DNA from: JAAXHH01 sp965225915
GTDB taxonomy: Bacteria > JAAXHH01
Direction of reading: 5' to 3'
Assembly (NCBI GenBank): GCA_965225915.1
Contig: OZ245326.1
Coordinates: 1,364,001 to 1,428,000, forward strand
Length of the DNA stretch: 64,000 nucleotides
The notes below the pieces were generated by a model. It saw nothing but the letters and a program-made list of their open reading frames with translations, ran no database searches and was not told where the DNA came from. Below, in pieces: positions 1 to 8,334 of the stretch. A program made the position numbers and the translations under genes. Every line of letters begins with the position of its first letter. The first letter of the stretch is position 1.

Positions 1-366
1 TTCCCGGTAGAATGTCGAACCGAAGAGATGGTGCAGCAGGACCATCACCGGGGGGTCCTTGAAAAACCAGGGAAGCAGGAAGGGGATCTTGTTGAGGTCT
101 TCGATGACTACGTCGAAGGATCGGTGGGACAGGTGCCTCCGATAGAACCAGGGGACGGTCAGGTTGAACGTCCACTTCCCGCCGTTCCGGATAATCTCGA
201 TCCCGTCTATGTGGTCGAATTCCGCGGCGCCGGGGAACTTGCAGCAGAGCAGGGTAACCTGGTGCCCCATCTCGGCGATCCGCGTAAATGTCTCGTGCAG
301 ATGCACTTCGGCCCCGCCCGCTTCCGGGTTGCGGATATCCCTCCAGTTAATGACCAGTATGCGCAT
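1..366 (-). CDS. Glycosyltransferase family 4-type, N-terminal part (cut by window edge)
   Basis: This is the first 122 codons of a GT-B fold glycosyltransferase; the C-terminal nucleotide-sugar domain lies beyond the left edge. The minus-strand ATG is at 366. The protein opens with the Rossmann strand MRILVINWRD, followed by PEAGGAEVH, the glycine-rich G-G-A-E-x-H loop common at the acceptor side of GT4 enzymes. A hydrophobic stretch (IPFLLPWFF) and an HH motif follow. It lies 83 bp downstream of the DUF2723 membrane protein on the same strand, so the two may act together in cell-surface glycan assembly, but the donor and acceptor cannot be told from this fragment. Confidence 0.75.
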   Translation of the reverse strand, partial: MRILVINWRDIRNPEAGGAEVHLHETFTRIAEMGHQVTLLCCKFPGAAEFDHIDGIEIIRNGGKWTFNLTVPWFYRRHLSHRSFDVVIEDLNKIPFLLPWFFKDPPVMVLLHHLFGSTFYRE

Positions 367-449
367 TTACCTGAACCGGTGAAAATCCCGGCACGAGGCC
401 GCGGGGCAGCAACGCGCCCAATGAGTCCCGGGTAGTGAACACGGCACGA

Positions 450-3158
450 CTACGGGTCGGTTCCTTCCGTGCTGCGTCCGAGTTCCTCGATCATGGCCTT
501 TACGACGGAATCCCCCGGCGCGATCCGTTGCCACCGCTTGAACGTCTCCAGCACACGATCGGAATCGTTCAGCTGGTAGTACAGGTTAACCAGCTGGTCG
601 TAACCCGTCGGGTATTCGGGGTAAGCGGCCACGCCTCGTTCCAGCAGCGCGGCGGCCTCTTCCTCCCGCCCCTGTTTTCGCATGGCCTGGCTCAGGGCGG
701 TATAACCGTCGAACGTACTGAAATCTCCGGCCAGTTCGGACGCATAGCGTTCGACCTCGACAAACACGCCCTTGTCGGCATGGAACTGGATGAGCATCAG
801 TCGCTCCAGCACTCCGTTGCTGATGTTGTGCTCCAGGTATTTCTCAATGGCCGCGATAGCCTGATCGGTTTCGCCCCGTTTCCAGCGGTTGAGCGCCAGT
901 TGATGGAAGGACACGGTGTAATTGCGAAGCAGCGTGCGGATCTGTTTGTCCTTGTATACCTCCGGATCCGCTATGCCCCGGTACTGGTAAACGTTCCAGA
1001 GATTGTGATGTGTCCTGTCCAGGTCCATCAGGTCCGGATTGGGGCTCTGCACGACCCGCCAGACCATGCCTTCCAGTTGCATGTACTCGTCCAGGCCCAC
1101 GTCGTTTTCCGGCGAGACGGTCACGGCGAAGAAGACAGGTTTCTCCCAGTTGTTCTGTTCCAGGATGTGCAGGATCATCAGGTCCTGGACCCTGAGATAA
1201 CCGAAGTCTTCTCCCAGCGTGCCCGCCCTGGGCACGGTCCAGGAAATGCCGGCGATCTCCACCTCCCGGTCATTCCACCCCTGGAAGGAAAGCACGTCGA
1301 TGGTTTCGTCGGCCAGGGTGATCGGTACCCTGGGTTCCTGGTGCTTCAATTGCTTGATGTACCAATTGGTGTTGAGGAGACTGAGATTGATTACACGTAC
1401 GTCCTTACGTATGCCTTCCACTTCCTGGAGAAACCAGAGGGTAAAGGTGTCGTTGTCCCCATTGGTAAAGATGAGGCCGTTTTCGTCGCACGACTGTAGG
1501 ATGTTGTAGGCGTAGTCGTACGGAATGTAGTTGCCCTCGCGGGAGTGGGATTCGTAATGATAGGTGAAAGGAACGAGAGGCAGGGCGATCGACAGCACCG
1601 CGATACCAGCCATACCTTTCTCTACGGGCAGCTTCAACCGGCTCAGCCACATGCCGATCTGTCCCAGCAGCGCTCGGAGACCGATGCCCATCAGCACCGC
1701 GGCGTAGACGAAGGCCGGCGTATAGAAGTAATCCCTGATGCGGACCTCCCGCTGTATACCGCGCGAACCGTCTGAAAAGTTCAGGTACAGGATCAGGCCG
1801 ACGCTGCACGTGAGCAGCATGGCGACCAGGAACGCCGTGCTTCGCCGGTCCCGCTCCACCTGCGCGACGAGCCCCAGGGCAATCAGCAGGACTGGAAAGA
1901 GCCAGTAGGGAAAGGACGGGTCGCTGAACTGCCGGGAAAAGAAACGCCAGAACCCCATGTTTTCGCCGTTGCCGAACTGGGAAGACCAGCTTCCCCTGCG
2001 ATTTAACAGGGATTCGAACATGCTTGCCTGGCCGTATTGCTTGCGTTCCAGAAATCCCTCGAAATTCTTCCAGTTCGAAGGATCATTCTCATTGATTACC
2101 GGCTGCTGGGCCGCCCGTATCGGCACGTAGAAGTTTACGGAGTATCCCAATACGGCGAGACAAAGCACGATCGCCCAGAACGGCCACCTGTACCGACCGG
2201 AATCGCCGGCCGTGACCGAGACCAGGGCAAGGGTCGCGCTCACCAGCGCCATGCTGAACATGACCGTTCCCCAGGTGGCCTCGAATCCGCCTATTACGAT
2301 CAGCGGAAGTCCGTTGTATCCGCCCACGCCTTCCATGCCGAAAAACATCACGGCGACGGCCAGGATAAACGCCAGCAGCAGAAAGCCCCACGGCAGTCGT
2401 CCCCTCGACAGGATCAGTCCGGCTATGGCGAGTGGAACCGCGATGAAAAACACGTCGATGGAAGCCACGACGCTGAACAGGATAAGACCAATCACGGCGC
2501 TCAACAGGATCAGTTTCCGGTTCGACCGGACGACCCGGTCCGTAAAGACCACGCACAGGAAAGCGGCAGGCAGGACCAGCATGGTAAACATGTGCACGGC
2601 GATGCCGAGAAAGGCCAGGTAGGCGATCAGGAAGAGATATCGCTCGCTGCCGTTTTGCTCATGCCTTTCGATCCAGTGCAGAATCAACCAGGTGCAGATC
2701 ATCATGACCATCATGGAAAGCGCGTAAACTTCGGCTTCGACCGCGTTGAACCAGAAAGTGTCGGAAAACGCCAGCAGAAGCGCGCCGGTCAGAGCGCTGC
2801 AACAGACTACCACGCTTTCGTACAGGGACAGTCCATCCCGCTCCTGGTTGAGCGTAACCGCCTTCACGATGACCAGGTAAACGGCCACCACGGTCAGCGA
2901 GCTAAACAGGCACGAAGAGAAATTCACCAGCCACGCGATACCCATACCCAGGTCCGGCAGTATGGAGAAAAGCCGGCCGATCAGGATGTACAGCGGGGAG
3001 CCGGGCGGATGGGGTATGCCCAGGATATAGGAAGCCGCGATGAATTCACCCCCGTCCCAGAAGGGCACGGTGGGTGCTATGGTCCTGGTATAAGCGGCCA
3101 GCGATACGATGAATGCGGCCGCCATGCCGATTATGGATACAACGCGATGCACACCCAT
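450..3158 (-). CDS. DUF2723 family membrane protein with C-terminal TPR region
   Basis: The protein has 902 residues. The N-terminal 520 or so residues are a series of hydrophobic segments typical of a GT-C-like membrane protein, and the opening carries the family's hallmark TVPFWDGGEF followed by GIPHPPGSPLY. DUF2723 proteins resemble protein O-mannosyltransferases and are thought to move sugars from lipid carriers, but their activity is largely unproven. After the last membrane segment comes a soluble domain (about 530-760), then TPR-like helical repeats at about 770-895 (for example AIAAIEKYLEHN and EEAAALLERGVAAYPEYPTGYDQ). It sits between a metallophosphoesterase and a glycosyltransferase on the same strand. 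Confidence 0.85.
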   Translation of the reverse strand: MGVHRVVSIIGMAAAFIVSLAAYTRTIAPTVPFWDGGEFIAASYILGIPHPPGSPLYILIGRLFSILPDLGMGIAWLVNFSSCLFSSLTVVAVYLVIVKAVTLNQERDGLSLYESVVVCCSALTGALLLAFSDTFWFNAVEAEVYALSMMVMMICTWLILHWIERHEQNGSERYLFLIAYLAFLGIAVHMFTMLVLPAAFLCVVFTDRVVRSNRKLILLSAVIGLILFSVVASIDVFFIAVPLAIAGLILSRGRLPWGFLLLAFILAVAVMFFGMEGVGGYNGLPLIVIGGFEATWGTVMFSMALVSATLALVSVTAGDSGRYRWPFWAIVLCLAVLGYSVNFYVPIRAAQQPVINENDPSNWKNFEGFLERKQYGQASMFESLLNRRGSWSSQFGNGENMGFWRFFSRQFSDPSFPYWLFPVLLIALGLVAQVERDRRSTAFLVAMLLTCSVGLILYLNFSDGSRGIQREVRIRDYFYTPAFVYAAVLMGIGLRALLGQIGMWLSRLKLPVEKGMAGIAVLSIALPLVPFTYHYESHSREGNYIPYDYAYNILQSCDENGLIFTNGDNDTFTLWFLQEVEGIRKDVRVINLSLLNTNWYIKQLKHQEPRVPITLADETIDVLSFQGWNDREVEIAGISWTVPRAGTLGEDFGYLRVQDLMILHILEQNNWEKPVFFAVTVSPENDVGLDEYMQLEGMVWRVVQSPNPDLMDLDRTHHNLWNVYQYRGIADPEVYKDKQIRTLLRNYTVSFHQLALNRWKRGETDQAIAAIEKYLEHNISNGVLERLMLIQFHADKGVFVEVERYASELAGDFSTFDGYTALSQAMRKQGREEEAAALLERGVAAYPEYPTGYDQLVNLYYQLNDSDRVLETFKRWQRIAPGDSVVKAMIEELGRSTEGTDP

Positions 3159-3228
3159 GTTTTATGAGTCCTCTACAGTTCCTTTATCCATCGAGACGTA
3201 CGCTATCGGCGCGCGACAAAGCCGGTGT

Positions 3229-3966
3229 TCATCTGCCGTACGCGAGACGCTCGGCGAGCATTTCGGGCAGACCGGCGGCGCGGATCTTCCGCTGCGCGGT
3301 AACCATGTCGTAGGAAACCCGCTTGATTTCGAAACGTCCCTCCCCGGTATCGTATACACAGTAAGCCGCCCGGGGATCCTGGTCCCTCGGCTGGCCGACA
3401 CTGCCGACGTTCACGATGTATCGACATCCTGGCGCCAGTCCATGTACCTGGGCCGGCACCAGTCTGCATCGATCCTCCGCCGGGGCCAGTTCGAATATGC
3501 CTGGTGTGTGCGTGTGGCCGAGTACGCAAATCGTTATGCCGCCGGGCAGCGCGCCGAATCCTTCATCCACCCGCCCGAGCGACGTAAGATAGATCCAGTC
3601 CTCCGGGTTGGCGGGGCTCGCGTGGACGGCGAAAAGCTCGTCGATGCGCCGCGTGTAGGGCAGTTCTCCCAGGTAGCGGCGTGCAGCGGGCGTCAGTTGT
3701 CGCATCGTCCACAAAGCCGCTTCCGCCGCTAAGTGGTTGAAAGAGGTGATATCCAGCTTGCCGATTGCGGCATGGTCGTGATTGCCGGCGATCACCTCGG
3801 TCGTCAACGCGATCACGCGGTCGAGACACTCATTGGGACTGGCGCCGTACCCGACGATGTCTCCCAGACAGAGATACCGGTCTATTCCTTCTTCGGCCAG
3901 CGCTTCGAGGACGGCATCCAGCGCCTCCAGGTTTCCATGTATGTCGGACAGAATGCCGTATCGCAC
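3229..3966 (-). CDS. Metallophosphoesterase, calcineurin-like
   Basis: The 245-residue protein has the complete set of two-metal phosphoesterase motifs: D-x-H in ILSDIHGN at the start, GDxxG in CLGDIVGYG, GNHD in VIAGNHDHA, and GHTH in CVLGHTHTP. Its length and motif layout match the small YfcE/MJ0936-like phosphodiesterases. The substrate is not indicated. It follows nusB by 49 bp and precedes the DUF2723 gene by 70 bp on the minus strand, so it may be co-transcribed with the riboflavin operon. Confidence 0.85.
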   Translation of the reverse strand: MRYGILSDIHGNLEALDAVLEALAEEGIDRYLCLGDIVGYGASPNECLDRVIALTTEVIAGNHDHAAIGKLDITSFNHLAAEAALWTMRQLTPAARRYLGELPYTRRIDELFAVHASPANPEDWIYLTSLGRVDEGFGALPGGITICVLGHTHTPGIFELAPAEDRCRLVPAQVHGLAPGCRYIVNVGSVGQPRDQDPRAAYCVYDTGEGRFEIKRVSYDMVTAQRKIRAAGLPEMLAERLAYGR

Positions 3967-4015
3967 TTTTCGGACTCATTCCCTATATGTTCGCTGGTAT
4001 GCCGATAGGGTGGGA

Positions 4016-4450
4016 TCACGTTCGATCAGTCGTCGTGAGGTGTCTCGCGGCCACAGCGTCCAGGACGCCGTTAACGAAACCGCCGGACTGTTCCGTGCTG
4101 TACTTCTTGGCCAGCTCGATCGCTTCGTTGATGGACACCGCCGTCGGAATATCGAGAAAGGCGATGAGTTCGCAGGCGCCCAGCCGGAGGATGCAGTCGT
4201 CGATTCGGGCAACGCGGTCCCTGTCCCAGTGACGCACCACCGCGGTGATGTACCGGCCCACGATTTCGTCGTGTTTGCGGAGTTGGTCGATCAGCAGTTC
4301 GGCGAACTGCCGGGTGTTCGGCGATGCCAGGGACCATCCAGGCAGTCTCGGTAGGGCCTTGCCGGGATCATCCCCGGTTTGTGCGGCGAGATAAAGCGAC
4401 TGCAGCGCCAGTTCACGACCGAGGCGGCGTTCCCCTGCGCGCACATTCAC
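4016..4450 (-). CDS. nusB: Transcription antitermination factor NusB
   Basis: The 144-residue all-helical protein starts MNVRAGERRLGRELALQSLY and has the family signature near its end (AIELAKKYSTEQSGGFVNGVLDAV, split here as AIELAKKYST and GGFVNGVLDAV). NusB binds boxA RNA with NusE and supports rRNA transcription antitermination. The ATG at 4450 overlaps the ribH stop in an ATGA arrangement, which implies translational coupling. The ribH-nusB order is conserved in many bacteria. Confidence 0.95.
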   Translation of the reverse strand: MNVRAGERRLGRELALQSLYLAAQTGDDPGKALPRLPGWSLASPNTRQFAELLIDQLRKHDEIVGRYITAVVRHWDRDRVARIDDCILRLGACELIAFLDIPTAVSINEAIELAKKYSTEQSGGFVNGVLDAVAARHLTTTDRT

Positions 4451-4944
4451 TCCTGTTCCCCCGGTCCGCTCGGCCCGCCTAGTCGTCGCATCAAGTCCGC
4501 CATTTCCAGGGCGGCCAGCGCGGCGTCCCAGCCCTTGTTGCCCGCCTTCGTTCCGGCTCGTTCGATAGCCTGTTCGATGTTTTCCGTGGTCAGCACGCCG
4601 AAGATCACCGGGACCCCGGTTTCCAGGGCGGCCGCGGAAATCCCCTTGGCGGCTTCACCGGCCACGTATTCGAAATGGGTCGTGGCACCGCGGATAACGC
4701 ATCCCAGGCAGATCACGGCGTCGTAGCTTCCGCTTCCCGCGATTTTTTTGGCTACCAGCGGGATCTCGAAGGCGCCGGGCACCCAGACCACGTCGATCCG
4801 ACCGTCGTCGACCCCGTGTCGACGGAGCCCATCCAGCGCGCCCTTGAGCAGGGATTCGCCGATGAAGCCATTGAAACGGCCAACCACGATACCGTACCGG
4901 TCGTTTCCGCCGTTGACCAGGCTGCCTTCAATAGTTTTCGTCAC
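4447..4944 (-). CDS. ribH: 6,7-dimethyl-8-ribityllumazine synthase
   Basis: RibH condenses the ribityl-uracil intermediate with 3,4-dihydroxy-2-butanone 4-phosphate, the penultimate step of riboflavin synthesis. The 165-residue protein has the expected motifs: VVGRFNGFI near the start, VVWVPGAFEIP, CLGCVIRGATTHFEYV and GVPVIFGVLTTENIEQA, with GNKGWDAA close to the C-terminus. The length is normal. It lies between ribBA and nusB in the minus-strand riboflavin operon. Confidence 0.97.
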   Translation of the reverse strand: MTKTIEGSLVNGGNDRYGIVVGRFNGFIGESLLKGALDGLRRHGVDDGRIDVVWVPGAFEIPLVAKKIAGSGSYDAVICLGCVIRGATTHFEYVAGEAAKGISAAALETGVPVIFGVLTTENIEQAIERAGTKAGNKGWDAALAALEMADLMRRLGGPSGPGEQE

Positions 4945-5012
4945 GTACTCGCTCCTTGTCCATCATTCCCGTTCGTCCGGTTCCCATTTCATCGCAGACC
5001 GGACGGGCGAAA

Positions 5013-6263
5013 TCACAATAGGCTGTCGAAACCGACGTCGTCCGGGGGTTCGTCGAGGTCGAGCAGGTGGCCGAGCTTGCCGCGCTTGGTCCTTAAATAA
5101 CCCACGTTGTACCGGTTCGGCGACGTCTGCAGCGGGACGCGCTCCGTAACGTGGAGACCGTAACCTTCGATCCCGATCCGCTTCGACGGATTGTTGGTCA
5201 TTATCCTGATCGTGGTCAGGCCCAGGTCCGCCAGGATCTGGGAACCGATCCCGTAGTCGCGCGCGTCCACGGGCAGGCCCAGCGCCTGGTTCGCTTCCAC
5301 GGTGTCATGGCCCTGGTCCTGGAGGGCGTAGGCCCTGAGCTTATTGGCCAGTCCGATGCCCCGACCCTCCTGGCGCATGTAGAGGAGCACGCCGCGTCCC
5401 TCGGCGCTGATGCGCTTGAGCGCCTGCTGCAGCTGATCGCCGCAGTCGCATCGCATGGACCCGAAAACGTCCCCCGTAAGACACTGGGAGTGAACGCGGA
5501 CGAGCACGTCCTTCTCGCCGTCCACCTCTCCCTTGACCAGGGCGACGTGGTGATCACCGGTCAGTTGGTCTTCGAACAGGTGGGACTCGAATTCGCCGTA
5601 TTTGCTCGGGATGGCCGTCGTGACCAGCCGTTTGACGAGCTTCTCACTGCCACGCCGGTATTCGATCAGGTCCTTGATGGTGATGATCTTCAGGTCATGG
5701 TCATTTGCGATCTCGACCAGCCGCGGCAGACGGGCCATGGATCCGTCATCGTCCATGATTTCGCAGAGCACGCCCGCGGGATAGAGTCCGGCCAGCCGCA
5801 TCAGATCGACGGTCGCTTCGGTATGGCCGGCACGCCGCAACACGCCGCCATCGAAAGCCTGCAGGGGAAAGATATGACCAGGCCGCGCCAGGTCGTCGGG
5901 CTTGCTGTCCGGTCGAACGAACACCTGGACCGTCTCGGCGCGGTCCGCCGCCGAAATTCCCGAGGTCGTACCGTTGACGGCGTCCACGGATACGGTGAAT
6001 CGCGTGCCCAGCAGCGCCGTGTTAGCCTCTTCACCGACCATGGCGGGCACCTTCAGCTCTTCCAGCCGTTCGCCCGTGGTTGGAAGGCAGATCAAGCCCC
6101 GGCCGTATCGGGCCATGAAGTTAATGGCCGCCGGAGTCGTCCTTTCGGCGGCCATGATGAAATCGCCTTCGTTTTCGCGGTCTTCGTCGTCGATGACTAT
6201 CAGTATGCGCCCGGCCTTGATTTCTTCAATGGCTTCCGGGATGGAACAATAGGGGGACGACAT
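5013..6263 (-). CDS. ribBA: Bifunctional 3,4-DHBP synthase / GTP cyclohydrolase II
   Basis: The N-terminal half is 3,4-dihydroxy-2-butanone-4-phosphate synthase (acidic loop VIDDEDRENEGDF, TTSGISAADRA, RRAGHTEA). The C-terminal half is GTP cyclohydrolase II, with the zinc cysteines in HSQCLTGDVFGSMRCDCGD and the YMRQEGRGIGL motif. Together they supply both branches of riboflavin precursor synthesis. I chose the ATG at 6263 (protein begins MSSPYCSIPEA, 416 residues); a TTG nine bases upstream is possible. It lies 79 bp downstream of ribE and 68 bp upstream of ribH. Confidence 0.97.
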   Translation of the reverse strand: MSSPYCSIPEAIEEIKAGRILIVIDDEDRENEGDFIMAAERTTPAAINFMARYGRGLICLPTTGERLEELKVPAMVGEEANTALLGTRFTVSVDAVNGTTSGISAADRAETVQVFVRPDSKPDDLARPGHIFPLQAFDGGVLRRAGHTEATVDLMRLAGLYPAGVLCEIMDDDGSMARLPRLVEIANDHDLKIITIKDLIEYRRGSEKLVKRLVTTAIPSKYGEFESHLFEDQLTGDHHVALVKGEVDGEKDVLVRVHSQCLTGDVFGSMRCDCGDQLQQALKRISAEGRGVLLYMRQEGRGIGLANKLRAYALQDQGHDTVEANQALGLPVDARDYGIGSQILADLGLTTIRIMTNNPSKRIGIEGYGLHVTERVPLQTSPNRYNVGYLRTKRGKLGHLLDLDEPPDDVGFDSLL

Positions 6264-6342
6264 GCGGTTCAACCGTCTTTTCGGTTACCCGGTCACGGCG
6301 CGTCCCGGTCTAAGCTCGAACCGTCGCCGGGTCTTGCCGACG

Positions 6343-7002
6343 CTACATTTTCTCTTTCAGCCAGGCTTCGGTGATAGGCGATGGACCCTGGTTCTCACCA
6401 GGATTCGGGTTCCGGCCGGAATGCAACAGGGACGCGACGTACCGGCCGATCATGTCCACTTCTACGTTTACCTCGTCACCGATCTGCCTGCTGCCAAACG
6501 TCGTAATCGATGCAGTATGCGGTATGATCGATACGGCGGCCAAATTACCCGTCAGACCGGCGATTGTCAAGCTAATTCCATCCAGCGCGATGGACCCTTT
6601 CTCGATGACGAAGGGCGTCAGATCGTCCGGGATTTCCACGGCGATCCACAGGCTGTTGCCCCTTTTCTTCCGCTCCGTGATACGTCCTACACCGTCGACG
6701 TGTCCCTGTACCAGATGACCGTCGATACGGTCCGACAGGCGCAGTGTTCTTTCCAGGTTGACGTGGTCCCCTATCCGCAGATTTCCGAAGGTCGTCCGGG
6801 AGACCGTCTCGGGTACGATCTCCACGGAAAATACCCGGTCCCCGTGGTCCACGACGGTCAGGCAGACACCGTTAACGGCAACGCTTGCGCCTTGATCAAA
6901 TTCAGGCGACAAGGACGGCGCTTCCACGGTCAGTCTCAGGCCGCCCCGGTCGCGGTCCAGGGTTCTTACCGAACCAGTTGTTTCAATGATTCCCGTGAAC
7001 AT
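6343..7002 (-). CDS. ribE: Riboflavin synthase, alpha chain
   Basis: The protein has 219 residues and begins with the diagnostic MFTGIIETTG. Two tandem lumazine-binding barrels are visible: the first has GASVAVNGVCLTV and the second has GSIALDGISLTI. The enzyme dismutates two lumazines to riboflavin. The minus-strand ATG at 7002 has GGAG about eight bases upstream. Its position after ribD and before ribBA gives the gene order ribD-ribE-ribBA-ribH. Confidence 0.96.
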   Translation of the reverse strand: MFTGIIETTGSVRTLDRDRGGLRLTVEAPSLSPEFDQGASVAVNGVCLTVVDHGDRVFSVEIVPETVSRTTFGNLRIGDHVNLERTLRLSDRIDGHLVQGHVDGVGRITERKKRGNSLWIAVEIPDDLTPFVIEKGSIALDGISLTIAGLTGNLAAVSIIPHTASITTFGSRQIGDEVNVEVDMIGRYVASLLHSGRNPNPGENQGPSPITEAWLKEKM

Positions 7003-7117
7003 GTAACGAACTCCATGCCTGGTAGTACTCGCCCGTGGCCTCTGCTTCGGCAGGTCATTCTCCGCTGAACGCTACTCCGATAAACTCCGTACCGGCGTAC
7101 TCTTCTCCGGTGAGCTT

Positions 7118-8212
7118 TTAGGGATACCCTGGCGTACCGGTGATGAGGAAATCGCCGTCCAGTTGCTCCACCCGTGTATCGTGCAGATCAATGGCCTTTG
7201 AAAGGTCGTCCAGTTCCAGGTCGGCGATGGATGGGACTCCCGCGCCCAGTATGCGCGGCGCAACGAAACAGGCGATCCGGTCGACGGCCCGCTCCCGCAG
7301 GAAGGAGGTGGCCACGCGGCTTCCGCCTTCCACCATGAGGGTCACGATCCCGGTTTTTCCAAGCTCGAACTTGAGTGGCTCCACCGGGATGTGTCCATCC
7401 CCGCACGGCACCACGATTACCTCTGCGCCTGCCCGTTTCAGTCCGTCGATCCGGTCCGCCGGCGCCGCATCCGTAACGCAAACGGTGGTCGGCGCGTCGC
7501 TGTTCAAAATGTGTGCGTCAACAGGTGTCCTGGCCCGGCTGTCGAGCACGATTCGTCTGGGTTGCCGGCCGTCCACGTGCCTGACCGTAAGCCGCGGGTC
7601 GTCCGCCAGTACGGTATCGATGCCCACGAGCACGGCATCCGCCCGGCTGCGCATCTGGTGTACCCGTTTTCGCGCGGCTTCGCCTGTGATCCACTGCGAC
7701 CGGCCGTTCCGCGTGGCTATGCGTCCGTCGAGAGTCTGGGCCAGTTTGAGCAGCACGAAGGGCCGGCCGGTTAGCCTGTGATGTACATAGGGGGTGTTCA
7801 GTTCCCGTGCCTCCTCTTCCAGGAGGCCCGTCTCCACGGCGATGCCCGCGGCGCGCAACCGTTCGATCCCCTCGCCCGACACGCGCCGGTCCGGATCGGC
7901 CATGGCCACGTAAACCCGTGCGATTCCCGATTCGATGATCGCGTCCGTGCACGGCGGCGTGCTACCCTGGTGACAGCAGGGTTCCAGGGTGACGTACATT
8001 TCCGCCCCCCGGGCGCTGCCGCCAGCGTCGCGCAGCGACAGGGGCTCGGCATGCTGTCCGCCGAACTTTCGGTAGTATCCCCGGCCCACGACGGCACCGT
8101 CGTGGACGACCACTGAGCCTACCATGGGGTTGGGGCTGGCCCGGCCCAAACCCCGCTCGGCCAGCTCCAGCGCCTGGCGCATGAATACTGCGTCTTTTTC
8201 GGTTTTCGTCAT
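7118..8212 (-). CDS. ribD: Bifunctional riboflavin deaminase/reductase
   Basis: Residues 1-145 form the zinc deaminase (HAEPLSL; then LEPCCHQGSTPPC, providing the zinc cysteines). The rest is the NADPH reductase (LKLAQTLDGRIAT, GIDTVLADDPRLTVR, VEGGSRVATSFL). I chose the ATG at 8212 (protein begins MTKTEKDAVFMRQ, 364 residues) because the deaminase fold normally starts about ten residues before this M-R-x-A-L-x-L-A motif. A candidate promoter ends only a few bases before this codon, so the transcript may have almost no leader. First gene of the riboflavin operon. Confidence 0.95.
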   Translation of the reverse strand: MTKTEKDAVFMRQALELAERGLGRASPNPMVGSVVVHDGAVVGRGYYRKFGGQHAEPLSLRDAGGSARGAEMYVTLEPCCHQGSTPPCTDAIIESGIARVYVAMADPDRRVSGEGIERLRAAGIAVETGLLEEEARELNTPYVHHRLTGRPFVLLKLAQTLDGRIATRNGRSQWITGEAARKRVHQMRSRADAVLVGIDTVLADDPRLTVRHVDGRQPRRIVLDSRARTPVDAHILNSDAPTTVCVTDAAPADRIDGLKRAGAEVIVVPCGDGHIPVEPLKFELGKTGIVTLMVEGGSRVATSFLRERAVDRIACFVAPRILGAGVPSIADLELDDLSKAIDLHDTRVEQLDGDFLITGTPGYP

Positions 8213-8218
8213 GGGGTA

Positions 8219-8247
8219 AGCTAGGCGGTTTCCGAAGAGGGTGTCAA
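8219..8247 (-). promoter_or_regulatory. Candidate sigma-70 promoter for ribD operon
   Basis: On the minus strand a perfect -35 TTGACA (8242-8247) is followed by a poor -10: TAGCTT with an 18-base spacer (8218-8223), or CTAGCT with 17. The predicted start of transcription falls at or next to the ribD ATG at 8212. The -35 is one arm of an inverted repeat shared with the ilvE promoter. Confidence 0.35.
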
Positions 8248-8265
8248 GGCCTTTTACCCTTGACA
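8242..8265. repeat. Inverted repeat TGTCAAGG-N8-CCTTGACA between divergent promoters
   Basis: Two perfect 8-base arms (8242-8249 and 8258-8265) flank CCTTTTAC. Each arm contains the consensus -35 hexamer TTGACA for one of the two divergent genes, ribD and ilvE. It may be a regulator site covering both -35 boxes or a by-product of two back-to-back consensus hexamers. Confidence 0.6.
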
Positions 8266-8288
8266 TCAAGGGGTTCGCCCCATAGTTT
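8260..8288 (+). promoter_or_regulatory. Candidate sigma-70 promoter for the ilvE-type aminotransferase
   Basis: TTGACA (8260-8265), a 17-base spacer, then TAGTTT (8283-8288). The predicted transcript starts near 8295, leaving a 40-base leader with AAAGGAG at 8321-8327 before the ATG at 8335. Confidence 0.5.
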
Positions 8289-8334
8289 GCGCCAGATTGT
8301 CAACGCGAAACGAACCGCAGAAAGGAGACCGAGC

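Noticed and set aside
2037..3167. Plus-strand frame over the DUF2723 gene
   Set aside because: Protein is His/Gln/Asp-rich with no fold pattern; it is the complement of membrane-coding sequence.
7003..7117. FMN riboswitch between ribD and ribE
   Set aside because: No RFN-type conserved stretches are visible on the minus strand.
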